64,000 bases of DNA, taken from assembly GCF_012524205.1 (NCBI RefSeq), contig NZ_JABACI010000005.1:481732-545731 (forward strand). Direction: 5' to 3'. Under the pieces are notes generated by a model that did no database searches, was not told where the DNA came from, and saw nothing but the letters and a program-made list of their open reading frames with translations. This DNA is from Microbacterium salsuginis. GTDB taxonomy: Bacteria > Actinomycetota > Actinomycetes > Actinomycetales > Microbacteriaceae. Positions 44,653-53,869 of this stretch are shown in pieces (positions within the stretch are counted from its first letter, which is position 1; each line of letters begins with the position of its first letter). The translations under genes were made by a program, and so were the position numbers.

Positions 44653-45366
44653 TCAGGCCGCGAGACCCATCGCATCCATCCGCCGTGAGTGCGCCGCCAT
44701 CAGCTCGGTGAAGACCGGCTCGACCTTGTCCTGGCCGGCGGCGCCCAGGGTCAGCGGTCGCAGCGCCCCGCGCGCGATGAGCAGAGTGTCTCCGACCAGA
44801 CGCCGGCCCCACAGCGCGAGCAGCGACTTCCACTCGGGGTCGCTCGCGATGGTCTCGCCGATGAGATCCACGATCGCCTGACGGTCGTCGTCGGCATGCA
44901 GGATGCGGGCGACCCTGTCGCCGGTCTCGCCGTAGCTCGCCGACAACGCGAGGTAGAAGTCGTCGAGCATTCCCGCGGTGATGTGCACCGAGAGCATGGT
45001 CTCCTCCGGTCGCACGCCGTGCGTCGCGTGCCGGAACGCGTCGAGCGGCTCGCGGAAGGGGAGCATCAGCTCCGTCGGCTCGGCACCCCGCTCGCGGATG
45101 AGCGCGACCAGCGCCTCATGCTTGGTGAGCGCCGCGCCGGCGGCCCGCGACAGGGCTTCCTTCTCGCCGAGTTCGGGCGTGGTCTGGATCAGCTCGCTCA
45201 GCGTCTCGAAGAAGCCGAGCTGCAGATACGCGGCCTGACCGAGGAAGGTCTGGATGTCGGGGGCGAGCTCCTCGAAGTCGACGCGGTTCGCGCCGCCGAG
45301 CTCGTCGCGCGACCTGAGCTGCAGCTTGCGCCCGGTGTCGCGCCGCTGCCAGAACCACTTCACCAC
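44653..45366 (-). CDS. Ferritin-like fold protein (MiaE-like group)
   Basis: 237 aa, mostly helical. The conserved FLGQAAYLQLGFFETLSELI block (near 40), KHEALVALIRERG (near 82) and a later helix containing GMLDDFYLALSASYGE (near 131) place it in the actinobacterial ferritin-like group annotated near rhlE (Rv3210c-like). Glu/His pairs that could bind di-iron are partly present (Glu54, Glu84 with His83), but a complete site is not evident. Start GTG at 45366 with TAGGCT 6 nt upstream on the minus strand; divergent from the DEAD-box helicase gene. Confidence 0.75.
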   Translation of the reverse strand: MVKWFWQRRDTGRKLQLRSRDELGGANRVDFEELAPDIQTFLGQAAYLQLGFFETLSELIQTTPELGEKEALSRAAGAALTKHEALVALIRERGAEPTELMLPFREPLDAFRHATHGVRPEETMLSVHITAGMLDDFYLALSASYGETGDRVARILHADDDRQAIVDLIGETIASDPEWKSLLALWGRRLVGDTLLIARGALRPLTLGAAGQDKVEPVFTELMAAHSRRMDAMGLAA

Positions 45367-45540
45367 GCTGACAGCCTAGGACCTCCGGTATCCTTGACCC
45401 GGCCCCGGCGTCGGATCGGGGCGCCCGCGCCTGTGGCTGAGAGTAGGGCGTGGATTCCATCTCCCGCCCGCGCGCCGCCGACGGCGCCGCGCCAGGGCAC
45501 GGACTCAGGCAGCATCTCACTGCCGGACAGGCAATTCATC

Positions 45541-47070
45541 GTGACCACCTTCGCCGATCTCGGCGTCGATCAGGACATCGTCGATGTCCTCGCCGCCAAG
45601 GGCATCGTCGATGCCTTCCCGATCCAGGAGCAGACCATCCCCCTCGGGCTGCCCGGTCAGGACATCATCGGTCAGGCCAAGACAGGAACGGGCAAGACGT
45701 TCGGCTTCGGCATCCCCGTCGTCCAGCGCCTGGGACCCGACCCCGAGCCCGGCGTCAAGGCCCTCATCGTCGTGCCGACCCGTGAGCTCTGCGTGCAGGT
45801 GTACGAAGACATCGACATGCTGACCGCGGGCCGCGCGACCAGCGTCGTCGCCATCTACGGCGGCAAGGCGTACGAGGGCCAGATCGAGCAGCTCAAGGCG
45901 GGCGCGCAGATCGTCGTCGGCACGCCCGGACGCCTGATCGACCTCAACAACCAGCGGCTGCTGGACCTGTCGAAGGCGGTCGAGGTCGTGCTGGACGAGG
46001 CCGACAAGATGCTCGACCTCGGCTTCCTCGCCGACATCGAGAAGATCTTCCAGAAGGTCTCGCCGATCCGTCACACGCAGCTCTTCTCGGCGACGATGCC
46101 CGGGCCGATCGTCGCCCTCGCACGCCGATTCATGTCGAACCCCATCCACATCCGCGCCACCGACCCCGACGAGGGCCTGACGCAGGCGAACATCAAGCAC
46201 CTCGTCTACCGTGCCCACTCCCTCGACAAGGACGAGGTCATCGCCCGCATCCTGCAGGCCGAGGGCCGCGGCAAGACTGTGATCTTCACGCGCACCAAGC
46301 GCGCCGCCCAGAAGCTCTCGGACGAACTCAGCGACCGCGGGTTCAACGCCGCCTCCGTGCACGGCGATATGAGCCAGGAGGCGCGAGAGCGCTCGATGGC
46401 GGCGTTCAAGGCCGGCAAGCGCGATGTGCTCATCGCGACGGATGTCGCCGCCCGCGGTATCGACGTCGACGATGTCACGCACGTCATCAACCACACCATC
46501 CCCGATGACGAGAAGACCTACCTGCACCGCGCCGGCCGCACCGGTCGCGCCGGCAAGACCGGCATCGCCGTGACATTCGTCGACTGGGACGACCTGCACA
46601 AGTGGGCTCTCATCAACCGCGCCCTGGAGTTCGGGCAGCCCGAGCCGGTCGAGACCTACTCGTCGAGTCCTCACCTCTACACCGACCTCGACATCCCCGC
46701 CGGGACGAAGGGCCGCATCGCGACCGCTCCCAAGACGCAGGCCGTGCGGGTGCAGCCGCAGCGCGCCGCGGATGCCGCAGCCGAGGTCGAGGCGACCGGG
46801 TCGGCGGCTCCGCGCCGTCGCCGCCGTCGCCGCGGCGACTCGGCGGAGCGCGTCGGGTCGACCTTCGTCGAGGGCGCCGATGCCGCGAGCGGCACCGATG
46901 GCGCGTCGGCCGGATCGTCGGACCAGGCACCGGCCGAGCGGGCGGCCGAGGGTGCCGGCACGCATGACGGCGGCGGCAAGGAGCACCACGACGGACGTCC
47001 GGCCCCGCGCCGCCGCCGACGCCGTCGCGGCGGCTCCGGCGCGTCGAGCACGGCGCCCACCGGCGCCTGA
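45541..47070 (+). CDS. rhlE: DEAD-box RNA helicase, RhlE-like
   Basis: 509 aa. Q motif region FADLGVDQDIV...FPIQEQTI, Walker A AKTGTGKT (46-53), DEAD (152-155), SAT (183-185), and HRAGRTGRAG near 332. The tail after about 415 is low in complexity with two arginine-rich patches, likely RNA-binding. GTG at 45541 is the most family-like start; an in-frame GTG about 36 codons upstream cannot be excluded. The leader between the putative TATCCT -10 (45389-45394) and the start is about 140 nt, unusual in this window. Confidence 0.9.
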   Translation: MTTFADLGVDQDIVDVLAAKGIVDAFPIQEQTIPLGLPGQDIIGQAKTGTGKTFGFGIPVVQRLGPDPEPGVKALIVVPTRELCVQVYEDIDMLTAGRATSVVAIYGGKAYEGQIEQLKAGAQIVVGTPGRLIDLNNQRLLDLSKAVEVVLDEADKMLDLGFLADIEKIFQKVSPIRHTQLFSATMPGPIVALARRFMSNPIHIRATDPDEGLTQANIKHLVYRAHSLDKDEVIARILQAEGRGKTVIFTRTKRAAQKLSDELSDRGFNAASVHGDMSQEARERSMAAFKAGKRDVLIATDVAARGIDVDDVTHVINHTIPDDEKTYLHRAGRTGRAGKTGIAVTFVDWDDLHKWALINRALEFGQPEPVETYSSSPHLYTDLDIPAGTKGRIATAPKTQAVRVQPQRAADAAAEVEATGSAAPRRRRRRRGDSAERVGSTFVEGADAASGTDGASAGSSDQAPAERAAEGAGTHDGGGKEHHDGRPAPRRRRRRRGGSGASSTAPTGA

Positions 47071-47090
47071 TCTCGCCACGCGGCGAGATC
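47069..47090 (+). terminator. rhlE terminator
   Basis: GATCTCGCC / GGCGAGATC, a perfect 9-bp stem with an ACGC loop; its first bases overlap the rhlE stop codon. No strong U-run. Confidence 0.65.
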
Positions 47091-47177
47091 GTCCTCCCAC
47101 GAGACGGGTGTTCGCCGCTATCGTGAGCGCATGCGGCGCGTCTGGCGCCGTCACCTCGCATTCACGAAAGGCAGATC

Positions 47178-47612
47178 GTGCGTTTCATCGACGTCATGCC
47201 CATCAGCTACGAGTACCAGGGATTCTGGGGCTCGTTCTGGGACATCATCTGGTGGTTCCTGTGGGCGTTCTTCTTCATCGCGTACCTGTTCGCACTGTTC
47301 GCCGTCATCGGCGACCTGTTCCGCGACCACAAGCTCAACGGGTGGCTGAAGGCCGTGTGGATCATCTTCCTGATCTTCGTGCCCTTCCTGACGCTGCTGA
47401 TCTACCTGATCGCACGCGGCCGGGGCATGGCCGAGCGCGGGGCCGCCGAGGCGTCGCAGGTGCAGAAGGCTCAGGAGGCCTACATCAAGTCCGTCGCGGG
47501 CGGCTCGGGCGCGAGCCCGGCAGAAGAGATCGCCAAGGCGAAGTCGCTTCTGGACGCCGGCACGATCACGCAGGCCGAGTACGACGCGCTGAAGGCCAAG
47601 GCTCTCGGCTGA
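47178..47612 (+). CDS. Membrane protein with SHOCT domain
   Basis: 144 aa. Two hydrophobic helices (about 20-48 and 57-81) with a Trp/Phe-rich first helix resembling the phospholipase-D N-terminal (PLDc_N) type, then a linker and a C-terminal SHOCT motif EEIAKAKSLLDAGTITQAEYDALKAKAL. SHOCT domains usually mediate oligomerisation. GTG start at 47178 after a GAAAGG Shine-Dalgarno. Confidence 0.8.
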   Translation: MRFIDVMPISYEYQGFWGSFWDIIWWFLWAFFFIAYLFALFAVIGDLFRDHKLNGWLKAVWIIFLIFVPFLTLLIYLIARGRGMAERGAAEASQVQKAQEAYIKSVAGGSGASPAEEIAKAKSLLDAGTITQAEYDALKAKALG

Positions 47613-47635
47613 GACCCGCCTGCGGCATCCGTCTC

Positions 47636-47677
47636 GAAACGCCCTCGTCCGCCCTCACGGGTAGACGGGGGCGTTTC
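47636..47677. terminator. Bidirectional terminator inside the 3' end of the PHP gene
   Basis: 14-bp stem 47636-47649 / 47664-47677 with one G-T pair and a 14-nt loop. The stop codon of the PHP gene (47655-47657) is in the loop, so it is read by both convergent genes. Confidence 0.7.
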
Positions 47678-48578
47678 CCGTCGCCCGCGCGACGATGCGT
47701 TCCACCATCTCATCGCTCGTGGTGTGCTCTCCGGGCTGGTTCGGCTTGCCCAGACCGTGGTAGTCGCTCGAGCCGGTGACGATCAGGTCGCGGTCGTGGC
47801 AGAGCCGGCGCAGCGTGCGCAGCCCGGGCTCGACGTTCTCGCGGTGTCCCAGTTCGAAGCCCGCGAGCCCCGCCGTCAGCATCCGCTCCAGGAGGGGCGT
47901 CGGAAGCAGGCCCGCGCGCCCCGCGGGATGGGCGATGACGGCGACGCCCCCGGCCGCGACGACGAGTTCGACCGCGGTGACAGGGTCGGGAGCGTACAGC
48001 GCGACGTAGTAGTCCCCGCCCGGGCTGAGGATGCCCGAGAAGGCCTCGGCGCGATCGCGGACGAATCCGCGTGCGACGAGCGCATCGGCGATGTGGGGAC
48101 GACCCACGGTGGCGCCGTCGCCGGTCTGGGCGACGATGTCGTCCCACACGAGGTCGTAGTCCCGGCCGATCCGGTCGGCCATCAGCCGTGCGCGGTCCAG
48201 CCGCGAGGAGCGGATCCGGTCGGTCATCGCCCGCAGCGCGGGGTCGTCCGGGTCGGGCAGGTATGCCAGCACGTGGACGCTGCGCCATTCGTGTCGGGCC
48301 GACAGCTCCATCCCCGGCAGGAAAGTCATGCCGAGGGATGCCGCCGCTTCAGCCGCCTCCGCCCACCCCGACGTGGTGTCGTGGTCGGTGAGGGCCGCCG
48401 TGCGCACGCCGTGCGCGTGGGCGGCGGCCATCACGTCAGCGGGGGCCTGGGTGCCGTCGGAATACACCGAGTGCAGGTGCAGATCGCTCGGCCCCTCGAA
48501 CGGTCGGGCCGCCGTGCGCCGGGCCTCCGCGCGTCGCGCCGGCGACGCGTGGCGATCACGCGGGGAGTCTTCCGGCAT
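47655..48578 (-). CDS. PHP-domain metal phosphoesterase (RNase AM/TrpH-like)
   Basis: 307 aa. PHP motif I is DLHLHSVYSDGT (32-43) with His34 and His36; ALTDHDTTSG follows near 62; PGMELSA near 89, VIAHPAG near 220 and TGSSDYHG near 272 complete the trinuclear metal site. Family members are 5'-3' exoribonucleases or nucleoside 3',5'-bisphosphate phosphatases. ATG at 48578 is supported by TACGCT 6 nt upstream; an in-frame GTG eight codons earlier is less likely. Confidence 0.85.
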   Translation of the reverse strand: MPEDSPRDRHASPARRAEARRTAARPFEGPSDLHLHSVYSDGTQAPADVMAAAHAHGVRTAALTDHDTTSGWAEAAEAAASLGMTFLPGMELSARHEWRSVHVLAYLPDPDDPALRAMTDRIRSSRLDRARLMADRIGRDYDLVWDDIVAQTGDGATVGRPHIADALVARGFVRDRAEAFSGILSPGGDYYVALYAPDPVTAVELVVAAGGVAVIAHPAGRAGLLPTPLLERMLTAGLAGFELGHRENVEPGLRTLRRLCHDRDLIVTGSSDYHGLGKPNQPGEHTTSDEMVERIVARATGNAPVYP

Positions 48579-48652
48579 CCTTCGAGCGTAGCGCGGCGAC
48601 ATGCGGGCCCGTGCTGACCGATCTCTCAGCCTGCTCGCATAGAGTCGCCGTC

Positions 48653-49675
48653 GTGCTTCGCCTCCTCGGGATCCTCGTGACCGTGCTGTGCGCGATCGCG
48701 GCGGCCGTGGTGACGTGGCCCGGTTTCTTCCGCCTGGAACGCACCTTTCCGATCGCCCAGATCGTGTCCTTCCGCGGCGTCCTCGTCGTCGTCTTCGTGG
48801 CGGCGCTCGTTCTCACGCTGCTGCTGGCGCTCATCCGCCCGATCCGGGGTCTGGCCCTCGCGCTGGCGGTCGTCGCCGTCCTCGCCGTGGTCGCCAACGC
48901 CGCGGTGATCATGGTGCGCGGCGGCACCGGCACCGACGCGCTGCCGGTCAAGTCCGAGAGCAGCGTGCGGGTCATGACGTGGAACACGGCCGGCTCCGCG
49001 ACACCGCCCGAGACGATCGCCAAGATCGCCGTGGCGATGGCGGCCGACATCGTCGCACTTCCCGAGACGACGATCGAGACCGGCGAGAAGGTCGCCATCG
49101 CGATGCGCGATCTCGGTCACCGCATGTGGGCCCACCACGCCGAGGACCCGTCGACCGAGTGGGACGCGGGGTCGACGACCCTGCTGATCTCCCCCGCCCT
49201 CGGCGACTACGCCGTGATCGAGTCCTCGCTCAACGGCACGAGCAACACCTCGACCGTGCCGAGTGCGGTCGCGATGCCGACGAGCGGCGACGGCCCGATC
49301 GTCGTGGCCGTCCATGCGGTCGCGCCCCGTCCGAGCTACATGCAGAGCTGGCGCGACGACCTGCAGTGGCTGTCGGACCAGTGCGGCGACGCGAACGTCA
49401 TCATGGCGGGCGACTTCAACGCCACGGTCGACCACATGGCGGGACTCGGGCAGGGGGATGCCACGCTCGGCCACTGCCGCGATGCCGCGGTCGACACCGG
49501 CAACGGTGCTGTCGGCACGTGGTCGACCAAGGCGCCCGCTCTGCTGGGGGCGCCGATCGACCACATCATGGCCTCGCGCCACTGGAAGGCGTCGGGCTCG
49601 CTCGTGCTGCGCTCCCTCGACGGGTCGGGATCCGATCACCGGCCGCTCATCGTGCAGTACGAGCCCGCCGGCTGA
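48653..49675 (+). CDS. Membrane-anchored endonuclease/exonuclease/phosphatase family protein
   Basis: 340 aa. Three hydrophobic segments at the N-terminus (about 3-23, 38-60, 68-88) place the EEP domain outside the cell. The domain has VMTWNTAG, DIVALPETT, VAVHAVAP, AGDFNAT (Asp-Phe-Asn) and SDHRPLIVQ near the end, so all catalytic blocks are present. Probable extracytoplasmic phosphodiesterase; substrate unknown. GTG at 48653 is favoured by TAGAGT 7 nt upstream over the GTG at 48611. Confidence 0.82.
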   Translation: MLRLLGILVTVLCAIAAAVVTWPGFFRLERTFPIAQIVSFRGVLVVVFVAALVLTLLLALIRPIRGLALALAVVAVLAVVANAAVIMVRGGTGTDALPVKSESSVRVMTWNTAGSATPPETIAKIAVAMAADIVALPETTIETGEKVAIAMRDLGHRMWAHHAEDPSTEWDAGSTTLLISPALGDYAVIESSLNGTSNTSTVPSAVAMPTSGDGPIVVAVHAVAPRPSYMQSWRDDLQWLSDQCGDANVIMAGDFNATVDHMAGLGQGDATLGHCRDAAVDTGNGAVGTWSTKAPALLGAPIDHIMASRHWKASGSLVLRSLDGSGSDHRPLIVQYEPAG

Positions 49676-49735
49676 CGCTCCTCCGGGCCCCGGCCGACTG
49701 CCGCATGCCGGCCACGAGCGTGCCAGACTTGACGC

Positions 49736-51187
49736 ATGAGCAGCGCAGCCGAGCCCGCGGCGGGCACCACGGGCGACACGATCGCCGAGCCGACCGCCGA
49801 GCAGACCCAGACCGTCTCCACGACGACGAATCGTCGCCAGCCCTTCGGGCAGGGGTTCCTCGACACGATCTCCACCGGCTGGGCAGAACGGCCCGAGTCC
49901 CTGCCGTCGGCGCGTCCCCAGGCATCCTTCGCCGCTGCACGACGCGATGCCGTGTCGGCCGCCTTTCCGGGCCGGCGCCTGGTGATCCCGGCCGGCGAGA
50001 TGAAGCAGCGCAGCAACGACACCGACTATCCCTTCCGGGCGCACTCCGCGTTCTCGCACCTGACCGCGTGGGCCGCCGACGCCGAACCCGGCGCCGTGCT
50101 GGTGTTCGAGCCGGCGGACGACGGGCATGTCGTCACGCTGTACTTCCGTGAGCGCGCCGATCGCACCACCAGCGAGTTCTATTCGGATGCCTCGATCGGC
50201 GAATTCTGGATCGGCCCTCGCCCGGCGCTCGAGGGCGTGGCCGCCGATCTCGGCCTGGCCACCGCGCACGTCGACGATTTCGAGTCGCGCGACGGGGATC
50301 TCGTGCTGGACGAGGACGAAGACCTCACCCGCTTCGTCTCGGAGCTGCGCCTGGTCAAGGACGCGTACGAGGTCGAGCAGATGAAGCTCGCCGTCGAGGT
50401 CACGGCGCGGGGATTCGACGACATCGTGGCGGGACTCCCCGCCGTCGTCGAGCACGCGCGGGGCGAGCGGGTCGTCGAGGGCGTCTTCCACCAGCGCGCG
50501 CGGAGCGACGGCAACGCGGTCGGCTACGACACGATCGCGGCGTCCGGACCCCACGCGTGCTACCTGCACTGGACGCGCAACGACGGCGCGGTCATGCCGG
50601 GCGACCTCATCCTCATCGACGCCGGAGTCGAGGTCGACAGCCTCTACACCGCCGATATCACCCGCACGCTTCCGGTGAGCGGCCGGTTCACCGACATCCA
50701 GCGCAAGATCTACGAGACCGTGCGCGAGGCCGCCGACGCGGCCTTCGCCGCGGCGCGGCCGGGAGTGAAGTTCCGCACGGTGCACGAGGCGGCGATGCAG
50801 GTCATCGCGACGCGCGTCGCGGAGTGGGGTCTGCTGCCGGTCAGCGCCGAGGAGGCCCTCGACGCCGACCGCGGCGGCCATCACCGCCGCTATATGGTGC
50901 ACGGCACCAGCCATCACCTGGGCATCGATGTGCACGACTGCGCGCAGGCCCGTCGGGAGATGTACTACGACGGCCTGCTCGAGGCCGGCATGGTCTTCAC
51001 GATCGAGCCGGGCCTGTACTTCCAAATCGATGACATCACGGTGCCGGAGGAGTATCGGGGAATCGGCGTGCGCATCGAGGACGACATCCTCATGACCGAG
51101 GACGGCCCGGTGAACCTGTCGGCAGCGATTCCGCGCACCGCCGACGAGGTGGAGGCCTGGATCGCACGCCTCTCGCCCGCGCGCTGA
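49736..51187 (+). CDS. pepP: Aminopeptidase P family (Xaa-Pro aminopeptidase)
   Basis: 483 aa, cytoplasmic dimetal peptidase removing N-terminal residues before proline. The first 60 residues are a Thr/Ala-rich extension; the N-domain follows (FRAHSAFSHLTAW). The pita-bread catalytic domain provides Asp295 and Asp307 (LIDAGVEVDSLYTADITRT), His389 to His394 in HGTSHHLGIDVHD, Glu in TIEPGLY and Glu in GVRIEDD. ATG at 49736, with CAGACT 6 nt upstream, possibly leaderless. Confidence 0.92.
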   Translation: MSSAAEPAAGTTGDTIAEPTAEQTQTVSTTTNRRQPFGQGFLDTISTGWAERPESLPSARPQASFAAARRDAVSAAFPGRRLVIPAGEMKQRSNDTDYPFRAHSAFSHLTAWAADAEPGAVLVFEPADDGHVVTLYFRERADRTTSEFYSDASIGEFWIGPRPALEGVAADLGLATAHVDDFESRDGDLVLDEDEDLTRFVSELRLVKDAYEVEQMKLAVEVTARGFDDIVAGLPAVVEHARGERVVEGVFHQRARSDGNAVGYDTIAASGPHACYLHWTRNDGAVMPGDLILIDAGVEVDSLYTADITRTLPVSGRFTDIQRKIYETVREAADAAFAAARPGVKFRTVHEAAMQVIATRVAEWGLLPVSAEEALDADRGGHHRRYMVHGTSHHLGIDVHDCAQARREMYYDGLLEAGMVFTIEPGLYFQIDDITVPEEYRGIGVRIEDDILMTEDGPVNLSAAIPRTADEVEAWIARLSPAR

Positions 51188-51218
51188 GCGTCCGAAGCCG
51201 GACTGGACGCGCCGCACC

Positions 51219-53054
51219 GTGACTTATACCGCTCCCCCGTCGTTCACGACCCGGCCGACGCTGACGGGCACGTTCGGCATGACCGCGTCGACCCACTGGC
51301 TCGCCACCGCGACGGCGCAATCCGTGCTGGAGCGTGGCGGAAACGCATTCGACGCGGCCGTCGCGGCCGCCTTCGTGCTGCACGTCGTCGAGCCCCATCT
51401 CAACGGACCGGGCGGCGACCTCGTGGCGATCTTCCACGAGGCGGTCGATGAGGCTTCCCCGGGCGCCGGCCCGACCGTGCTGATGGGACAGGGGCCCGCT
51501 CCGGCCGGCGCGTCGATCGAGCACTACCGCCGCGAAGGGCTGGAGCTTGTCCCGGGGGCGGGTGGTCTGGCCGCCGCGGTGCCCGGCGCCGTCGATGCCT
51601 GGCTGCTGCTCCTGCGCGATCACGGCACGTGGGAACTGAGCGACGTGCTGTCGTACGCGATCGGCTACGCCCGCGACGGCCACCCCCTCGTCGCCGGGGC
51701 GGCCGCCACGATCGCGCGCGTGGCCCAGCTGTTCCGAGACGACTGGCCCACCTCCGCCGCTCTCTGGCTCGAGGACGGAGCCGCGCCACAGGCCGGCGAC
51801 ATCGTGCGCAACCCCGCGTACGCGGCCGTGCTGGACGGACTCGTGCACGCCTCCTGCACGGTGCGCGACGACGGCCCCGTCGGACGCGCCGCCCGCATCG
51901 ACGCGGCTCGCCGTGAATGGAGGACCGGGATCGTCGCGCACGAGGCATCCGCGTTCCTGGCGCAGGAGCATCGGCATTCGGACGGCACAGCGCACGCCGG
52001 GGTCATCACGCCGGACGACTTCGCGGCGTTCGAGGCCCGGTACGAGCCGGCAGTCACGCACGGCTTCCGCGGTCGCGTCGTCGCCAAGGCCGGCGCGTGG
52101 ACGCAGGGGCCCGCGCTGCTGCAGACCCTCGGCCTCCTCGAGCCGCTCGCCGACGACCTGCTCGACCCGTCGCAGGAGTCCGGCGCCCACACGATCCTCG
52201 AGGCGCAGAAGCTCGCCCTCGCCGACCGCGACGCGTGGTTCGGCGATGCCGACGTGGATCTCGACGCACTCCTGGCGGAGGACTATCTCGCCGAGCGCCG
52301 CGCGCTCATCGGCCCGACCGCGTCAGGCGAGTTCCGTCCCGGCCTCCTCGGCGGACGCACGCCGTTCCGGCCGCCCCTGCGCACGTCGTACGGGGCGGCT
52401 TCGGCCGCCACGGGCGAGCCGACGGTGGCCCACGGCGAGGCACGCGTCAGCCGGAACGGCGAGACCCGCGGCGACACGTGCCATCTCGACGTGATCGACC
52501 GCTGGGGCAATGTCGTGTCGGCGACTCCGTCGGGTGGCTGGCTGCAATCCTCGCCGACCATCCCTGCACTCGGCTTCTGCCTGGGAACGCGATTGCAGAT
52601 GACATGGCTCGAGCCCGGGCATCCGTCCTCGCTCGTGCCGGGCCGCCGTCCACGCACCACCCTCACCCCGACGCTGGTGCTACGCGACGGGGTGCCTGAA
52701 TTCGCGATCGGATCCCCCGGCGGCGACCAGCAGGATCAGTGGCAGCTGCTCGCACTGCTGCGCATGATCGTGGGCGGCTACTCGCCGCAGCAGGCCATCG
52801 ACGCCCCGGCGCTGCATACGACGTCGATGCCCGAGTCGTTCTGGCCGCGCACCTGGGCGCCCGCGGGCGCCGTGGTGGAGGACCGGCTCGGAGACGCCGT
52901 GATCGACGGGCTCGTGCGCCGCGGTCACGCCGTCACGAGGGCGGGCGACTGGGCTCTCGGGAGGGTGTCGGCCGTCGGGCGCGACGGTGCGAACGGCATC
53001 CTCTGGGCTGCGGCGAACCCACGCGGAATGCAGGGCTACGCCGCAGGTCGATAA
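51219..53054 (+). CDS. ggt: Gamma-glutamyltransferase family protein
   Basis: 611 aa Ntn-hydrolase, self-cleaved before Thr420 in GDTCHLDVIDRWGNVVSATPS. Other blocks: GGNAFDAAVAAAFVLHVVEPH near 40 and GSPGGDQQDQWQ near 497. No signal peptide is seen, so it may be cytoplasmic. GTG start at 51219, 31 nt after pepP; a peptide-processing pair is plausible. Its last four codons and stop lie inside the first unit of a 25-bp tandem repeat, so the C-terminus may vary with repeat changes. Some family members act as acylases. Confidence 0.85.
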   Translation: MTYTAPPSFTTRPTLTGTFGMTASTHWLATATAQSVLERGGNAFDAAVAAAFVLHVVEPHLNGPGGDLVAIFHEAVDEASPGAGPTVLMGQGPAPAGASIEHYRREGLELVPGAGGLAAAVPGAVDAWLLLLRDHGTWELSDVLSYAIGYARDGHPLVAGAAATIARVAQLFRDDWPTSAALWLEDGAAPQAGDIVRNPAYAAVLDGLVHASCTVRDDGPVGRAARIDAARREWRTGIVAHEASAFLAQEHRHSDGTAHAGVITPDDFAAFEARYEPAVTHGFRGRVVAKAGAWTQGPALLQTLGLLEPLADDLLDPSQESGAHTILEAQKLALADRDAWFGDADVDLDALLAEDYLAERRALIGPTASGEFRPGLLGGRTPFRPPLRTSYGAASAATGEPTVAHGEARVSRNGETRGDTCHLDVIDRWGNVVSATPSGGWLQSSPTIPALGFCLGTRLQMTWLEPGHPSSLVPGRRPRTTLTPTLVLRDGVPEFAIGSPGGDQQDQWQLLALLRMIVGGYSPQQAIDAPALHTTSMPESFWPRTWAPAGAVVEDRLGDAVIDGLVRRGHAVTRAGDWALGRVSAVGRDGANGILWAAANPRGMQGYAAGR

Positions 53055-53165
53055 GCAAGGCTCCGCCGCAGGTCGATAAGCAAGGCTCCGCCGCAGGTCG
53101 ATAAGCAAGGCTCCGCCGCCGGCCGATAAGCAAGGCTCCGCCGCAGGTCGATAAGCAAGGCTCCG
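53041..53165. repeat. 25-bp minisatellite, five copies
   Basis: Units start at 53041, 53066, 53091, 53116 and 53141. Four are identical (CCGCAGGTCGATAAGCAAGG plus CTCCG); the fourth differs at two positions. The ggt stop codon is in unit 1, and the array ends 5 nt before the stop codon of the hydrolase gene on the other strand. There are no spacers, so it is not a CRISPR array. Confidence 0.92.
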
Positions 53166-53170
53166 CCGCC

Positions 53171-53845
53171 TCACGTCCGGCCGCGCATCCACGTCGCGAC
53201 AAGCGGTGCCAGCCCGGCGCCGATCTCGTCGGCGGCTCGTTTGCGACCCTTCACCTCGAAAGAGTGCCCGCCGTCGAGCCATGCGATCTCGGCGTCGCGG
53301 CACGTCGCGACGGCTTCCTCGAGCTGTGAGTGCGGGTCGACGAAGGGATCCGTCCTCCCCTCGACGAACAACTGCGGCGGCCTCACGGCGGGCAGGTGTG
53401 CGACGCGCGGCTTGTCCGGAGCGCCCGGCGGGTGCAGCGGATAGCCGAGGTACACCAGTCCCGCGGGGTCGATCCCGCCCTCGGCTGCCGCCATCGAGGC
53501 CATGCGGCCTCCGTACGACTTCCCCACCGCGAAGACGGGCACCCTCGTCTGCGTCGCGGCGAAGGCCATGACGGCGGCCCAGGTGGCCACGGCGTGGGCA
53601 GCGGGCCCCGGCATCCGTCGTCCTGCCTCGACATAGGGAAAGTTGAACCGGAGCGTTCCGACACCCTGCCGGGCGAGGGACCGCGCGAATCCAATGAGGA
53701 ACGGATGCCGGTACCCGGCGCCGGCGCCGTGTGCGATCGCCGCGAACGCCCACGCGTCATCCGGAAGCGCGAGGTCGCCCGACACCTCCACGGTTCCCGC
53801 CGGCAGGTCGACGGGGATGCGGATCGGCGCGGGAGGTTCGGTCAC
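53171..53845 (-). CDS. Alpha/beta hydrolase, KANL3/Tex30-like
   Basis: 224 aa with catalytic Ser110 (GKSYGG), Asp166 (GRTDPF) and His194 (GGHSFEV). The AHGAGAGYRHPF block near 38 is the oxyanion region of the bacterial KANL3/Tex30-like dienelactone-hydrolase relatives. Substrate unknown. Start ATG at 53845. Separated by 24 nt from the ABC permease gene upstream, possibly in the same transcript. Confidence 0.82.
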   Translation of the reverse strand: MTEPPAPIRIPVDLPAGTVEVSGDLALPDDAWAFAAIAHGAGAGYRHPFLIGFARSLARQGVGTLRFNFPYVEAGRRMPGPAAHAVATWAAVMAFAATQTRVPVFAVGKSYGGRMASMAAAEGGIDPAGLVYLGYPLHPPGAPDKPRVAHLPAVRPPQLFVEGRTDPFVDPHSQLEEAVATCRDAEIAWLDGGHSFEVKGRKRAADEIGAGLAPLVATWMRGRT

Positions 53846-53869
53846 TGCTCCATCCTGCCCATCGCGGTC

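Noticed and set aside
48626..51217. Long minus-strand frame opposite the EEP and pepP genes
   Set aside because: Covers two well-supported plus-strand genes and has no recognisable domain.
53041..53165. Possible CRISPR array
   Set aside because: The 25-bp units are directly adjacent with no spacers and no cas genes are present.
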